Source: Patellaria atrata CBS 101060
Lineage: Eukaryota; Ascomycota; Dothideomycetes; Patellariales; Patellariaceae
Length of the DNA stretch: 64,000 bases
Assembly (NCBI GenBank): GCA_010093705.1
Contig: MU006090.1
Coordinates: 1,515,817-1,579,816, forward strand
Reading direction: 5' to 3'
The notes under the pieces were generated by a model, which did not search any database, had not been told where the DNA came from, and saw only the letters and a list, made by a program, of their open reading frames with translations. This document shows positions 44,769 through 56,426 of this stretch, in pieces. Every line of letters starts with the position of its first letter. Position 1 is the first letter of the stretch. Position numbers and translations under genes: made by a program.

Positions 44769-45353
44769 TGGGTGGGCACTCCCAGTGAAATCAAGTCGTT
44801 AAGAATAACCGCATCCTGGATGATAAGTAAAACTTAGAGACGGAAATGGGAACTCGATGCAAGAATGCTGGAATATTTCAAACGGTGCGGCAAATGATAA
44901 AGCGAAACATATCCTGACACACTTGTGGCGCTGCTTGTCCGCTGCCTACAAGCTGACCTTGCGAAGAGTTCGAAGCTTTTATCATCTGCATCCATCTCTT
45001 GTCCCGGTCGTCTAGACCCGCTAAGCAGTGACTTTTGGGGGCTGAGGATAGGGTTACGAGGTAGGATTCGCTGGTGCCGCAGATGCAGGAGCCTCATCGG
45101 GAACGAAACACCACCCATCTTCACCAAGACCCTGCCCACCATTCACCAAAACCCTTCACCTGTACGGGCTACTGCCACATCCGGAGTCACACCTCAGTGA
45201 CCGACCGTCAATATGGATATCAGCTTCTTCAGGTTCCTAACCTCCTTCTGAAGCAAGGTCCACACTTCAGAGATACAGACGAGAGCTTTCTCCAACTCTG
45301 ACCTTCGTCTGATACAGTGTGACACCTACATACAGACAGTTGGGCTCCTCACA
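44769..45353. promoter_or_regulatory. Divergent intergenic region HeLo/CFEM
   Basis: 585 bp between two divergent start codons; holds both promoters. Small frames in it match nothing recognised. Confidence 0.45.
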
Positions 45354-46251
45354 ATGCGGCATTTCGCGTTCAATCTCTTCAGCCTTGCGCTGGTAGCCTT
45401 TCCCGCAGCAGCTCAGATCTATGTCGAGGATCTTCCTACTTGCTGGGCCTTATGTGTGGATGCGACCTCATCATGCGGGGACCTCGAGGTGGATTGTAAG
45501 CATTCAACAACTTCCCCAATATCACACGATCTATACTAACCGCCAACAAGGCATGTGCGAAGCCAGTTACTCCTCCTTCCTTCCCGACCTCGTGACCTGC
45601 GTGCGCGTCAATTGCGAAAGCCTTCTCGACTTCGACATTCTGATCAACCCTCTACAATATTGGTGTCTGATCCTCGGAATACAAATTCCTATCTCCGCTC
45701 TCTTCGCCGCTGAAGATGCGGCAACGGCGGCAATTGGCTCGTTTATAGATTCGTTCACCGCGGAGCCGACACCGACAGACACCGACTTCTTCGACTTCCC
45801 GAGCACGAGCATTGATTTTGGGTTCACGGATGTGGAGACCACGAGGACTGTAGAGGCAGAGACGTCGAGCGAGCAAACTCGTACTCGCCCAACCCCATCT
45901 CGATTGACGCATGCGTTTGCGACGACGATTACCAAGACGACGACCAATTCGGACGGAGAGACGATATATGTCATCAATCCGATCACTATTGGGCCGAATA
46001 CTGCTATCTACGGTCGTCCTTCTACAATTACTCCAACCGAACTAGTGACATTAGTCCCTGATACTACAGGATCAGAAATACCGATAGAGACAGCTGAGAA
46101 TACCAGTTCGGCACCCACTGCAACCAGTGATTCGTCAGATGGTGGCAATAATAACAATGGAAGTCCCTTTGATGCTGCCTCAGGTATCAATGCTAGGGAC
46201 TCTTGGATATTGTCTGTACTTGCATTTGTCTTCGGTTTAGCTTGGATCTGA
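45354..46251 (+). CDS. CFEM-domain, GPI-anchored cell-surface protein
   Basis: Two exons, 45354-45495 and 45551-46251 (55-nt intron), give 280 aa. A signal peptide is clear (FNLFSLALVAFPAAAQ, cleaved after about residue 20). The next 75 residues hold eight cysteines in CFEM order: PTCWALC, SSCGDLEVDC, MCEAS, VTCVRVNC and YWC; the intron interrupts the Cys codon of the DCMC motif. A Ser/Thr/Pro-rich linker follows. The end is a hydrophobic tail (WILSVLAFVFGLAWI) after a small-residue GPI site. CFEM proteins sit in membrane or wall and may bind haem or act at the host interface. Haem binding needs an Asp between the early cysteines, and GDLEVD offers candidates. Confidence 0.85.
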
Positions 46252-48168
46252 TTGGCTGTGGACTGGCGTATAATGTGACAGATACCCCTTGTAAGTTTCT
46301 GGGAGGAGTCTATAGGGAATTTCTGAAATGAGTCGTATCGTAACGCTTAAAGTCTAATGAGTATTATCAATGAGATTGTTATGTCAAAGGATCACATTAA
46401 TGACTCTATTTTTGTCTTCATTATGAGCTGGACTAAGATTCTCCTCCTAGCGATACAGTTTTTGGAGCTTTGTAACTGTTAGAAGAAACCAAATCATAAC
46501 AACCATGGACGCATTCCAGCACGGCATCTCCAGCTTGATCTCTTCGGTCTGCGAATCCAACAGCACAGTCGAGATAACCTATGCCCGAACACCTTAACAT
46601 ATTACCTCCAGCAACCCCTTACACGTCTAAACTCTCTGAATCACCTTCCCGTTATCCAGAACCTAGATCGTAGTCCATTCTGCTCAGCTAAATCTACAAT
46701 ATCATCCTCACCCTGGTAGCCATTCCTCCTTCCTACCCCGGGAGAGGAATCGTGTCAGCATCCACTTCACCATCTCGTGGAGATCGATGTCCGAGCGGAT
46801 TCGATCATGTGACGTTACGGGTTCCGGTCTTCCGTGAGTTTCAAGGATGGGAGTCGGCCTGTTCCAATGCTGAGGCTAACACTCTATACAGAATAGAGTC
46901 TCTGTGAGGGGGGAGACTGCTGTACCCTCTCACAAGGTACTTATTTCATAGAAACGTCTTCATATTTTCTTCACGTTAAGAGAATAGAAAAGTACAGAGA
47001 TTTGGAATTACCAAGAGAAAAGGTAGATGTCATTTGAAAGAATCGAAATGGAAACAGTTATAAGTCAAGAAGAATACCTCAATCCCGTGAATTCTCTTAG
47101 TCATTTGCTTCACGGTTAGGGATATAATATAACTATATACTTCTCTATAATCCTAGCGACAAATCTCGAAGATTCATGTGCTGTATGAAAAAATTGATGA
47201 GGTAGTGTAAGTTCACTTTCTGGAAGAGCAGAGATATGGTGAATGTTTACCACCAGCACTGGGTGCACGAGCCGTGTCGAAAATGTTGGCATATAAACCT
47301 ACCAAAATCTTTAAAAAGGGCGTGGATTTTTTTTGGTCATTTGCATCACCGTTAGGAACATAGTAGATTCAATCAGTTCTCTATAATCCTGACGAAAAAT
47401 CTCATCGATTGGTGTGCTATATGAAATTTTCAGAAATATGATGTAAGTTCACCTCACTTCCAGTTTCTGAAAGAGTGCACGTACCACCAGCACGAGATAT
47501 CGAAATCTTGGAATGTAAAAAGGGCGTGATTTTTTTGGTCATTTACTTAACAGCTTGTAGAAGGATGAATTCAAATCGTTATCTATAATCCTGAGGAAAA
47601 ATCTCGACGATTCGTGTGCTATTTGAAATTTTTTAGGTGTGGTGGTGTAAGTTTAGTTTTGACGCGCCTGACGCGTTGAACGTGTTTTAGACGGGTCATT
47701 TTCGGATATTGGTGTTATAAAAGGCATTTTCCATGATTATTACTTTGGGAAGGCAAGTATCTAACTTGACTACATTACTAGAATTGTTTAACTCGTAGTT
47801 CACACTACTAGAACTTATGATAATAACACGGAAGTGAGTTGACTTTGGCGACTATTACCAAACTGGGTGGTGATGCGGGGCTTCGTCGGCCGTTGCCATG
47901 ACGATCGGTTTAGTCAACAAAGAGCCGCAACCCCCTGGGCTTAAGATTGGAACGCCAATATCGAACGTATCGATACACATCCTTTACTACAATTATTAAT
48001 CGGGTTGATTCAATTTCGTACCTCTCATTATCCTCAATTGAATATTATTCTATTCCTATAGTAATACTCTTGCTATATTCCCCTTCTTACTGTTTGCGTG
48101 CTTTGTCCACAGTTCGCTAAACACTTTGCTGCATACTTTAGTTCTACATTCCACAACCAACCTGTAAA
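46252..48168. other. Non-coding region with tandem repeat
   Basis: About 1.9 kb without a supportable gene. It contains the tandem repeat at 47100-47661. A gene-like start near 46504 (context AACCATGG, reading MDAFQHGISSLISSV) ends after about 30 codons and may be a remnant. Confidence 0.55.
47100..47661. repeat. Diverged tandem repeat, unit about 200-240 bp
   Basis: Three head-to-tail copies begin with GTCATTT at 47100, 47337 and 47538. Each copy carries TCTATAATCCT, then AAATCTC and GTGTGCT, and GTAAGTT. Copies 1 and 2 also carry CCACCAGCAC and a terminal AAAAGGGCGTG followed by a T run; copy 3 is cut short. Copies differ by substitutions and small indels, so the array is not recent. No open frame runs through the unit. 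Confidence 0.75.
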
Positions 48169-51039
48169 ATGTTGCACAGATCGAAGAGTAAAGATCGAGA
48201 CTACAAGCCCCCAGGTCCATCATTCATGAGTCCAAAGCAAGTTTGTCAGTAATTGCTGCTTCGTATTCTCGTCACGACTGCCTAACTTATTGATGTAGCT
48301 GAGTACCTCACAAATCTTAGATCAAACTCGGTATCTCGACCGAACGGATCAAGGCCCTTACCTCCCTCAAAACGCAACAGTACTTCGTTCAATATTATGA
48401 CTTCGCCCACGCTTGTCGGAGACCAATCCTGTGCAGCCGATACCCTCTTCTCCCCACGATCATCTAGTGCATTAGGATCTAGGAGAGAGCCTGCCAGCCC
48501 AGAGAAAATATCTACACTCGCTGGGGAAAGGGGAAGACCGCTTGTACAGGAGCCGCAGCTAGACGTGGACAATTTGAAAACACCTACCAGTCAGCGCACC
48601 GCTTCGCCAGACATGGTATATCAAGAAAGGGGCCAAAGATGGATGGAAAGGCAAGAAACTAGATCTTTGAGCTTAGCGCTCCAGGATATGGACCTGGAAG
48701 AGCAGAAACGGATTCATGCTGCGGCCCAAGATGAAGCTTCTGATCTGGTCTGGAAGCATAAAAATCCGACAACTCCATACAAAACTCCAACGACGCCATA
48801 CAGTTACCGTGAACACCTCCGTCAGGGGAGCTATTCGAGAAGCTTAAGTCAGACACGCAATTCTGCACGCATACAGCAGCGTAAGAGGGGTGACCACGCT
48901 GATGGCTCCGATGAAAGTATGAAAGGTACAGGCGGCGAAAGTGGGAGTAGTAGCAACCAAAGCAGCCGCGTCTCTAGTCTTTCATCAATAAAGGTAGAAG
49001 ATGCTCCTAATCCCAAAGAACAACCTAAGGAGCGAATTGATTCCAACGATGCGAAAGCACAGAAGACCGAGACGGCTGTTCCCAAGGGGCCTTTTTCGAA
49101 CCCAGCAGACAAAATCTACGAAGATCCTGAAAGTACCCTGGTCAAGACAACGGCAGTTCCCTCGGACGCTGCTAAGATCTCTCAGGTGCCCATGAGGAGA
49201 AATCCTTTCTCGAGAGCCCATCTTGCTAGGGACGGGTTTGGACGATCCAATACTGCACCACTACCAGAGACCAAGAGGTTCGATCGATTTGAGATCCATC
49301 GGAATCCACCAACCCAGTCTCGGAATCCGAATTATACTTCAAGCCCTAAGACACTCCAAGAAGAAGGTGAACTGAAGAAGAAGACCGAAGAGGAATCTAT
49401 CCCGAAGAAAGATGGCATTGAGATCAGAAGCGACGACATCCGTTCCGCGACTAGCATGAAACTCAAGGATAGAAGCTCAAAGTTGCCTACTCCTACCTAT
49501 GTCAGCGATAGTCCAAGTCGACCAATTGTTAGCTTTGAGAGTCCAAAAGCGCCTCGAGAATTGGTGCTCCAAGAGAGTCTCGCAGACAATGCTGCTTCCG
49601 AAACAGTTCAATCAACGGGTCCCCGGGCAATGGAGAAGGAGACTCCTAAAACTAATTCTTCAGTCCCCACTATTACGATTGGAGCAGACAAAAAGCCTTC
49701 AGAGAAGTCGTCTACAGCACCGAAACCATATATGCGTGGCTCAGGATCCCAACGTTCATCGGTCCCTTCGATTACCGTACTTGAAGCACCTGTACAACCA
49801 TTCAACAGCCCAGCAGTTCCTTTTATTAAGGTACAGGACACTACATCAAACTCCCCTCTACCTACTATTCAAGTACAGGAGAACAGAAGTCCAAGACATC
49901 CCATCCCCAGGATTAGCGTCCAGGAGGATCGTGGCCCCAAACCCCCTATACCGACGATCAATGTACAAGACGACACTACTACACGACCTCCTATACCAGT
50001 GATTAACGCACAGGAAGAATCCACCCCAAAGAGTTCAAGACGCTCCGTACCAACAATCAACGTATACAACGATCACGCTCCCAGTCCCCTCATCCCAACC
50101 ATAAACGTAGAGGAAGACTCTCCTCGAAAGCCAAGGATCACAGTCAACTCATCCCACGCCCCATCGAAGCTTTCCACTAGACCACTTCCAAACCCAAAGA
50201 CAACCCCATACCGTCCAGGACCCCGCCACGCAGCCTCCGCACCAGTCACCCACACCGGCCACTGGACCCCTTCCAACCGCGGTAACGCAATCCTCTGCAA
50301 CCAATGCGCGCTCCCGATCTCTGGTCGTATTGTGAGCGCCGCAAGCCACCGCTTTCACCCCGAATGCTTCACCTGCTACCACTGCGGCGAGGGTCTCGAG
50401 TGCGTAGCATTCTACCCGGAACCGGACGCCAAACGAGCAGAACGCGTCGACCGCATTCAGCGACGCATGAACGGGGAAGACGTCGAAGGGGAGGAGCGAG
50501 ACGGGGACAAAGGCCTGCGGTTCTACTGCCATCTCGACTTCCACGAGTTCTTTAGCCCCCGGTGCAAGAGCTGCAAGACGCCGATTGAGGGAGAGGTTGT
50601 CGTGGCGTGTGGGGCCGAGTGGCATGTTGGACATTTCTTCTGCGCGCAGTGTGGAGATGTGAGTTTTCTCATACAAATATTCGATTGCTGGAGTGCGTTA
50701 CTGATAGTTATAGCCCTTCGACTCCCAAACCCCCTTTGTCGAAAAGGACGGCTATGCTTGGTGCGTCGGCTGCCATACTAACCGCTACTCGACTAAGTGC
50801 AAGAAGTGCAGGAAGCCGGTTACCGATATGGTCGTTAAGGCTTTGGGCGCTGAGTGGCATCAGAGTTGCTTCTGCTGTGTCGTAAGCCCCCCTTCGTATA
50901 TGTGGATTAAAGCGCATTCGAGGCTAACGCGACGTAGCAATGTAACTCCGAATTCGACGACGGGCGGTTCTTTTTGAAGAATGGGGAGCAGAAAGACCCG
51001 ATTTGTTTCAGATGCGAGGAGATCAGGTTGAAAGCTTAG
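48169..51039 (+). CDS. LIM-domain protein, paxillin-like (three LIM domains)
   Basis: Four exons give 901 aa: 48169-48244, 48299-50658, 50714-50881, 50938-51039; introns are 54-56 nt and phases agree. The N-terminus MLHRSKSKDRDYKPPGPSFM joins MSPKQVSEYLTNLRSNSVSR, a pattern of fungal LIM proteins. Residues about 30-680 are disordered. Within them, at about 480-635, a repeat of the form (I/V)PxIxVx(E/D) occurs some nine times. Three zinc-binding LIM domains close the protein: CNQCALPISGRIVSAASHRF (about 690), CKSCKTPIEGEVVVACGAEW (about 778) and CKKCRKPVTDMVVKALGAEW (about 840). The relation to yeast Pxl1 suggests a role at sites of polarised growth or septation with Rho signalling; this is inference. 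Confidence 0.88.
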
Positions 51040-51380
51040 TTCTGCAGGGGCAGCCGAATCATTCTTTCACAGACACGAGACCGATTTTTCTTTCGTTTGG
51101 ATTCAATTTGATTCGGGTTACGAGTACATGACAGCGTCATCTTCTAGCGTGTGGGGGCATTTGCGGGAGTTTGCTTGCTTGATTTTTCTTGGTTCAGCAT
51201 ATGAAGGTGATTGTAATTGATCTTTAGATACTGCTGTCCATTGGTATCTTGATATTGACCCATCGAGGCCTGATCATGCACTATACAACCCCACCCCTAT
51301 CCATCCGCCTCAAAAATGCCCATACATCTTTAAGGTAACCGTTCATTATATACCAACCGTCGCCGCAACCCAACCCGGGT
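51040..51380. other. Convergent 3' intergenic region
   Basis: 341 bp between the LIM gene and the mitochondrial carrier gene stop codons; no gene seen. Confidence 0.6.
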
Positions 51381-52616
51381 CTATACTATATCATCAACAT
51401 CAACGCTCTCCCCCCTCCTACTCGCCAAATAAATCCTCCCACTCTCATAAACCCCCAGATAGAGCCCACTCCCAACCATAGTCCACACAGCCCTCAGCGC
51501 GCCGCCGGTCCAAAGGCCCCGCACGCCCTCCTTCGCCACGATCTCACGCCCAATAGCCCAGCTGCTCTTGCGCCCATTCCCCTCCCTCTTCCTTACCGCA
51601 GCAAGGGGGTTCGCAGACCCATTGACCGTCTTCCCCATCGCATCGACCAGGACATTCTTCGGCGGTCCCGCCGGTTTAGCCTCCGACTCGCTCCCCGCGC
51701 CCAGCATAATCCGCGTCTTAACAACATCAATCGGCGTCGTGACGACCGCAGCTACGGACCCCGCACTCCCCGCCGACAGCGCCGTAACAACGCCCGTCTC
51801 CAGCAACCCGCCGTTCCACTTCCCCTGCTCCTCGCGCCGGCGGCGCAGCCGCGTCTTCAGCCCCTCGAACATCGGGAACTGCAGCGCCGTGAAGGGGAGG
51901 TTGCGGCCCGCGAGCGCGGTATAGCCCCGCCATAGCGCGAGCGGGTTGGAGCGGAATTTGGAGAGGGTTTGCAGGGTTGCGTTTGCGGAGGAGGAGTGTG
52001 TGCGGTCGACCATCTGCGCATTTTGCTTTATGACTTCGGCGGGGGTGAGGATGGCGCAGGAGACGAGCTCGGCGAGGGAGGAGGCGAGGGAGTGGATGAG
52101 GGGTTGGGGGAGGAGGTGGGTTGGCGCGGTGGCATGGCTGGGGAAGAGTGGGGAGCGGGCGATGGTCGGGTTGTGGGTTGTCAGGAGGGATTTGACGCCC
52201 TCGTAGGAGGTGAAGAATGCGCCGGCTACGTGGGTGTCAGTTTTATCTGATTATTTGATAAGGGTATGGTATGTGGAGATTTGGGATGGTAGGGGAAGGG
52301 GGAGTTTTGAGAGGCACGGTGGGGATGTGTTTACATGACGGCAACGTCGCAATTATGACACTGCCGACGCCTTGGTATAATCCCCTAAACAGGGCCGGTT
52401 TGTTGATCGTTTTCGTAGATTCATTGATGAATAACTTATTATAATCCGGGCTCTGGAGCCGTGTTTTGAGCGTATCGAGGGGGTATACGAGGAGGTCGAC
52501 TGAAAAAGCTGCGAATGCGCCGGCCTGGGGGCTGTCAGTGGGAGGAAAGTTGGGATATGGGTTAATTGGGGGGGACTTACCAGCAGGATGTCGGTGTTGG
52601 TGTTTTTTCCCGACAT
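51381..52616 (-). CDS. Mitochondrial carrier, S-adenosylmethionine-transporter type
   Basis: Inner-membrane carrier of the SLC25 family. Three exons give 356 aa: 52616-52581, 52524-52335, 52225-51381 (introns 56 and 109 nt). The three signature motifs Px(D/E)xx(K/R) are YPLDTLKTR, TPAEVIKQN and TPIDVVKTR. The opening LLAGAFAAFSVDLLVYPLD and GLYQGVGSVIIATLPSSGAFF resemble the SAM carrier (Pet8/SLC25A26) more than other members. An insert of about 50 residues rich in Gly, Ala and Lys lies between the third signature and the last helix pair. The SAM assignment is from motif resemblance; another substrate is possible. The region is clearly GC-rich. Confidence 0.8.
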
Positions 52617-53254
52617 GGAGCGGTCCCATCAAGCATTGGAAGGTTATGTTGACGTCTTGTATCACCTCGGTGTCCATATCGCCAGATCAGATAGCGGAAA
52701 TCTATCTTTTTTCCTCGATCGGACCGATGCCGGCAACCCCCCCGGGCTACCTGGCCTTACTTAGGTTCCATTAGTATTAATACCAGTGATTTTAGTCAAC
52801 AACAAGGTAATATATACGCTATTCCTCTTACATTCTTCTCGTATTTCATCTCGAAATTGAATTAGCTGCGTAACAGAGTAGTTCTAGGGTTTGGGGGAAT
52901 AAGATGCTAAGCTATCGAGAGATCCTGCTACCCACAACACGTACTCGGTTCAGAAAGATGATATAGTCACAGCGCGGCATGGATCAAAGAAGTGAGAAGA
53001 GTGCCATTAGTCTATTATATAGTCTTACATATGCATGATTCATGCTATGATATTCCTTTTTCTACGCCACGTTGTGTAACACTCGTTTACGCTGAGACGC
53101 CCTTGCAGAATAATATCTCACTCGTTCCCACCCACAGTATGATGCCGTCCAAGCCCAAGTACGTACTACACAGTATTGTGCTCGGTTTTTATGAGTTGAG
53201 ATTCAACATAAAACCAGTACCTTTGAAGTCAATTCATTTCGTCGTGATAGGCTC
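52617..53254. other. Intergenic region
   Basis: 638 bp between the carrier start and the TRL1 stop codon. No gene or repeat recognised. Confidence 0.6.
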
Positions 53255-55924
53255 TCACTTTCTCATGATACCCCTTACTACTCCATCCAACACAACGTGA
53301 CCCTTAACAGTCACCTCCTTGATCCCGGTCTCTTCACTACTTCCCACCTGTAGCCATTTCTGCAACAAATCATTGCTTTCCTTTGGTTTGATGGTTTCAT
53401 TAGCTGTTCCAACAGTGACATGAGCGATAGGATTGACAGTCTCAAAGACCGGAGCCTGTCCATTTTCTGCTCCGCTCTGCTGCCCGTTTAGCAGACGGAC
53501 CACAAAACACATAACTCTACCGTCCCACACCAACCGCTCGAGCTGAACTTTACAGTCGCCCATCTTGGCTCCGGGTTTCTGCCACATAGCTCCCGGGCCG
53601 GCTTGCTTGACGGCTTCTCCATGAAGCTGAGAGAGACGCTCCCAGACTCCTTGATGCTCTGGAATAGATGCACGATGGATCAAGGTCACATGGAATTCTG
53701 GTTGAATTCGACGAGACTTATCAAGTTGGTTGTAGAAGCGTGAAGTTTCGGCATCCTGATCGCGAAAAACTGTTGCTAGAATCCTGCCAACATCAGATGC
53801 GGGCAACTGAACCCCAAAATACTCCACCTTTGGATCTTTGCCTGCTTTTGCGGATGCGTTCTGGACTTGTCTCAGCGCAAGGCTTCCTCCATTGGATCGG
53901 GAATTGGATGAGCGACCTAGATCGTGCTTCAAGTCGGGCTTGTAGTCATTCAGAGCAGCCTCGATAGCGTTGTCAAGATCATCGGCGGAAGGCATTTCCT
54001 TGAAGAGTTTGGGGTATTCCGAATGAAGACGCGTGATGACGGTTTCGAGATTGTCGCGAGATGAAGCAGTGGCATCGATATCGATGATAGTCTCAAACAT
54101 ATCATCTGGAGATCCGCTATCGTCAACTGGCTCGAATCTGGAAAGAAATCCCTCCATGATACCGATGATCTCTTCTTGGGATTTGGAGCCTGCTTGAATG
54201 GTCTGGTGGTTATCACCTCGGGATAAGACGCGCTCTCTTGTTGCTTTGCGGATATTATCATAGTTTCCGCGGTCATGAACATACTGAAGCGCCACGAATT
54301 TTACTTCTGGTACAATATTTAAGACATCTGCTATGAGCTGCTTTCGTTCCCGTTTTTGATGGTTATTCCTATCTGCGATCACGACCAAGGAAGTTCCCAG
54401 AGCACTGTAGACTGCTTGAGCAAACATTTGCGGCCGATTCCTGCGACCTATGATGTTGTCGTTTTGAACATGACCCCAGCCAAACAGTTTTGTCAATGCC
54501 ACAGCAACAGTTGTCTTGCCACAACCGATTGTTGCAACTGGCACAAGAACGATGTTCCTAGTAGTCTGGCTATTTTCCACTTCACCACCTTCACGTTCTT
54601 GTCGAATAATATCTGATCCCTTCAGACCCCTTTCTTTCAGGAAGTCATCCCTCATCTTGATAATGCCGTGGTTGTGGTGGTATTCTTTGCCAAGTTGCGG
54701 ATCCTTCTGGAGACAGCGTCGTGCAAAGAGTAGGTATTCCTCCGTGATCTTTTTGTGCTTCCTGACTCTTGGGGATTTGCCGGAAATAATGGCTTTTGTG
54801 CATTCTCGCCATTGTCGATACATGAGATACGGCTCTTCGAACTTGTACTTGAAGAACCAATCATGATACGGACCGTCTCGGAAGTCCTGAGCTTGACACC
54901 GAATGACGAAGCCCTCGGTATCCCGGCCTGCATAATTTCCAGTTTCCGAAACTTCGTCCAGGAAAGCTTTGACCTTCTTGATATCGTTCTCCATCACGTA
55001 CATTACCTTCTTGAAGCCCCATTCGTCGGCAAATTTGTCGACAAATGGTCCTGGGTATGTCGCGAATTCGGGAAGGTTGAGGTTGATCCCATGTAAATAG
55101 AGACCGGCATCTTCGGGTTTGTAAGCAAGGACATGTTCCTCAAAACTGTCGTCGCAAAGTTCAGCAACAGCGGTGGCATTCATTGCTCTGAGTTTCCGTG
55201 CAAGATCTGCTCTGGTCTTCCCAAGTGCCGATAATTGCTTGTCAATCCACCTCTCTCCATTAATTGCATGGCTAAGGTCTGGATTATCCCGGGGACCGGT
55301 GGAATGCTTGCTGCACACAAGCAAAGTATCATCATCCAGACCCGCAATGAAGATGATGCAACCGTTCTCTTTCACGCTGAGCTCATAAGGACCACGTGTG
55401 CTTCGCTGCACGTTTTCCCATCGTGTTGTGCTAACCTCACCATGGTTGAAGAACTTATCGTAGCCTCGAACAGCAATCTCAGGATTCCCATCTAACGTAG
55501 TGTACGTGAATAATCCACGAGCGTACGTGGGTAGGTCAGGTTTCTTGTAGTCCCAATCCTGCATGCGCCATGAATCGACTGTCCTATTTGATGGAAGGTT
55601 GAATGTGTTTTTCCTGACGGAGAAATTGCTCTTGCGACCTTTCTTGGTGTGGGCTTCGAGCTGCTGCACGAGCTCTCTGACCTCCTGTCTATTCTGGGGT
55701 TTGTATGGGGCCTCGTCACGGTGAGCCATGATTTTAGATTGATTCAGAGCTCCAATTTGTGTTGTAGAAAACGCTGCCGAGCGTTGATAAACTATGTGAT
55801 AGACCTGTTGATGATAACGCTGAGTCAGTTTAGCAGACAGCAAAGAGACTTTATATGTTGAAGTAAACAGGCACCAGGTGTGGATACCAATTGAAGATTT
55901 CAAGGCCCTGCCATTTCTATACAT
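53255..55924 (-). CDS. TRL1: Fungal tRNA ligase Trl1 (with possible mitochondrial presequence)
   Basis: Joins tRNA halves after intron removal and, in fungi, the exons of the HAC1/hacA unfolded-protein-response mRNA. Starting at MAHRDEAPYKPQ (55729) the protein is 824 aa, the usual size. It has an N-terminal adenylyltransferase domain with the lysine in VKENGCI (Lys120) and the motif FFKYKFEEPY; a kinase domain with P-loop ATIGCGKTT (about 399-407); and a C-terminal cyclic phosphodiesterase domain with HVT at 680 and HVT at 770. The frame stays open upstream to an ATG at 55924, adding 65 residues with no acidic side chain, many basic ones, and a cleavage-like QRSAAFST. The longer form could be mitochondrial; the shorter one nuclear or cytosolic. 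No intron is evident. Confidence 0.94.
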   Translation of the reverse strand: MYRNGRALKSSIGIHTWCLFTSTYKVSLLSAKLTQRYHQQVYHIVYQRSAAFSTTQIGALNQSKIMAHRDEAPYKPQNRQEVRELVQQLEAHTKKGRKSNFSVRKNTFNLPSNRTVDSWRMQDWDYKKPDLPTYARGLFTYTTLDGNPEIAVRGYDKFFNHGEVSTTRWENVQRSTRGPYELSVKENGCIIFIAGLDDDTLLVCSKHSTGPRDNPDLSHAINGERWIDKQLSALGKTRADLARKLRAMNATAVAELCDDSFEEHVLAYKPEDAGLYLHGINLNLPEFATYPGPFVDKFADEWGFKKVMYVMENDIKKVKAFLDEVSETGNYAGRDTEGFVIRCQAQDFRDGPYHDWFFKYKFEEPYLMYRQWRECTKAIISGKSPRVRKHKKITEEYLLFARRCLQKDPQLGKEYHHNHGIIKMRDDFLKERGLKGSDIIRQEREGGEVENSQTTRNIVLVPVATIGCGKTTVAVALTKLFGWGHVQNDNIIGRRNRPQMFAQAVYSALGTSLVVIADRNNHQKRERKQLIADVLNIVPEVKFVALQYVHDRGNYDNIRKATRERVLSRGDNHQTIQAGSKSQEEIIGIMEGFLSRFEPVDDSGSPDDMFETIIDIDATASSRDNLETVITRLHSEYPKLFKEMPSADDLDNAIEAALNDYKPDLKHDLGRSSNSRSNGGSLALRQVQNASAKAGKDPKVEYFGVQLPASDVGRILATVFRDQDAETSRFYNQLDKSRRIQPEFHVTLIHRASIPEHQGVWERLSQLHGEAVKQAGPGAMWQKPGAKMGDCKVQLERLVWDGRVMCFVVRLLNGQQSGAENGQAPVFETVNPIAHVTVGTANETIKPKESNDLLQKWLQVGSSEETGIKEVTVKGHVVLDGVVRGIMRK

Positions 55925-56426
55925 TGAGGGGCAAGTGTGGTGGCGGTGTTGCTTTCTCCCTCGTCATTTGTTTGTTAGGTGAGTCAGTCAAGCAGGAGCA
56001 ACACTCAAGGGACAAGGGAGCTCCGGCATAAGTCTTGGCATCATCCATTTTCGATCACCGCACAAACAGATTACTACATTTGGATATAACACTATCCATC
56101 TTCACACAACTTTCCAAAAAGGCACAAGATGAGCTAAAAATTCCACCTGGAGTCATATGTAATTAATGCGTTGACTCAAGACTGACCTATGGAGTCATCG
56201 AGCAGACAACGCTCCTGATGGTATTCGAATTTGACGTACATAGGGTGAGAACAACCCTTGAATTCGGTATACAAATCATTGCAAAGCTCATCATCACTTG
56301 CACAAGACTATCATTGCTGACTCTTTCGTATACAAAACGTACAATGTATGGGAAATACAAAACGTGACAGATGTACGGGTACTGTACAACATCGCTCTCC
56401 AATTCATATCCAAGCTCGTTTAATAC
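55925..56426. other. Intergenic region TRL1-DNA2
   Basis: About 500 bp between the longest TRL1 start and the DNA2 stop codon (both minus strand). No gene recognised; it contains the TRL1 promoter and the DNA2 3' flank. Confidence 0.6.

Noticed and set aside
45567-45986. 139-codon frame antisense to the CFEM gene
   Set aside because: Shadow frame; the sense strand has a signal peptide, eight cysteines and a GPI tail.
50149-50676. 175-codon frame antisense to the LIM domains
   Set aside because: It is opposite conserved zinc-binding cysteines, a shadow of the real gene.
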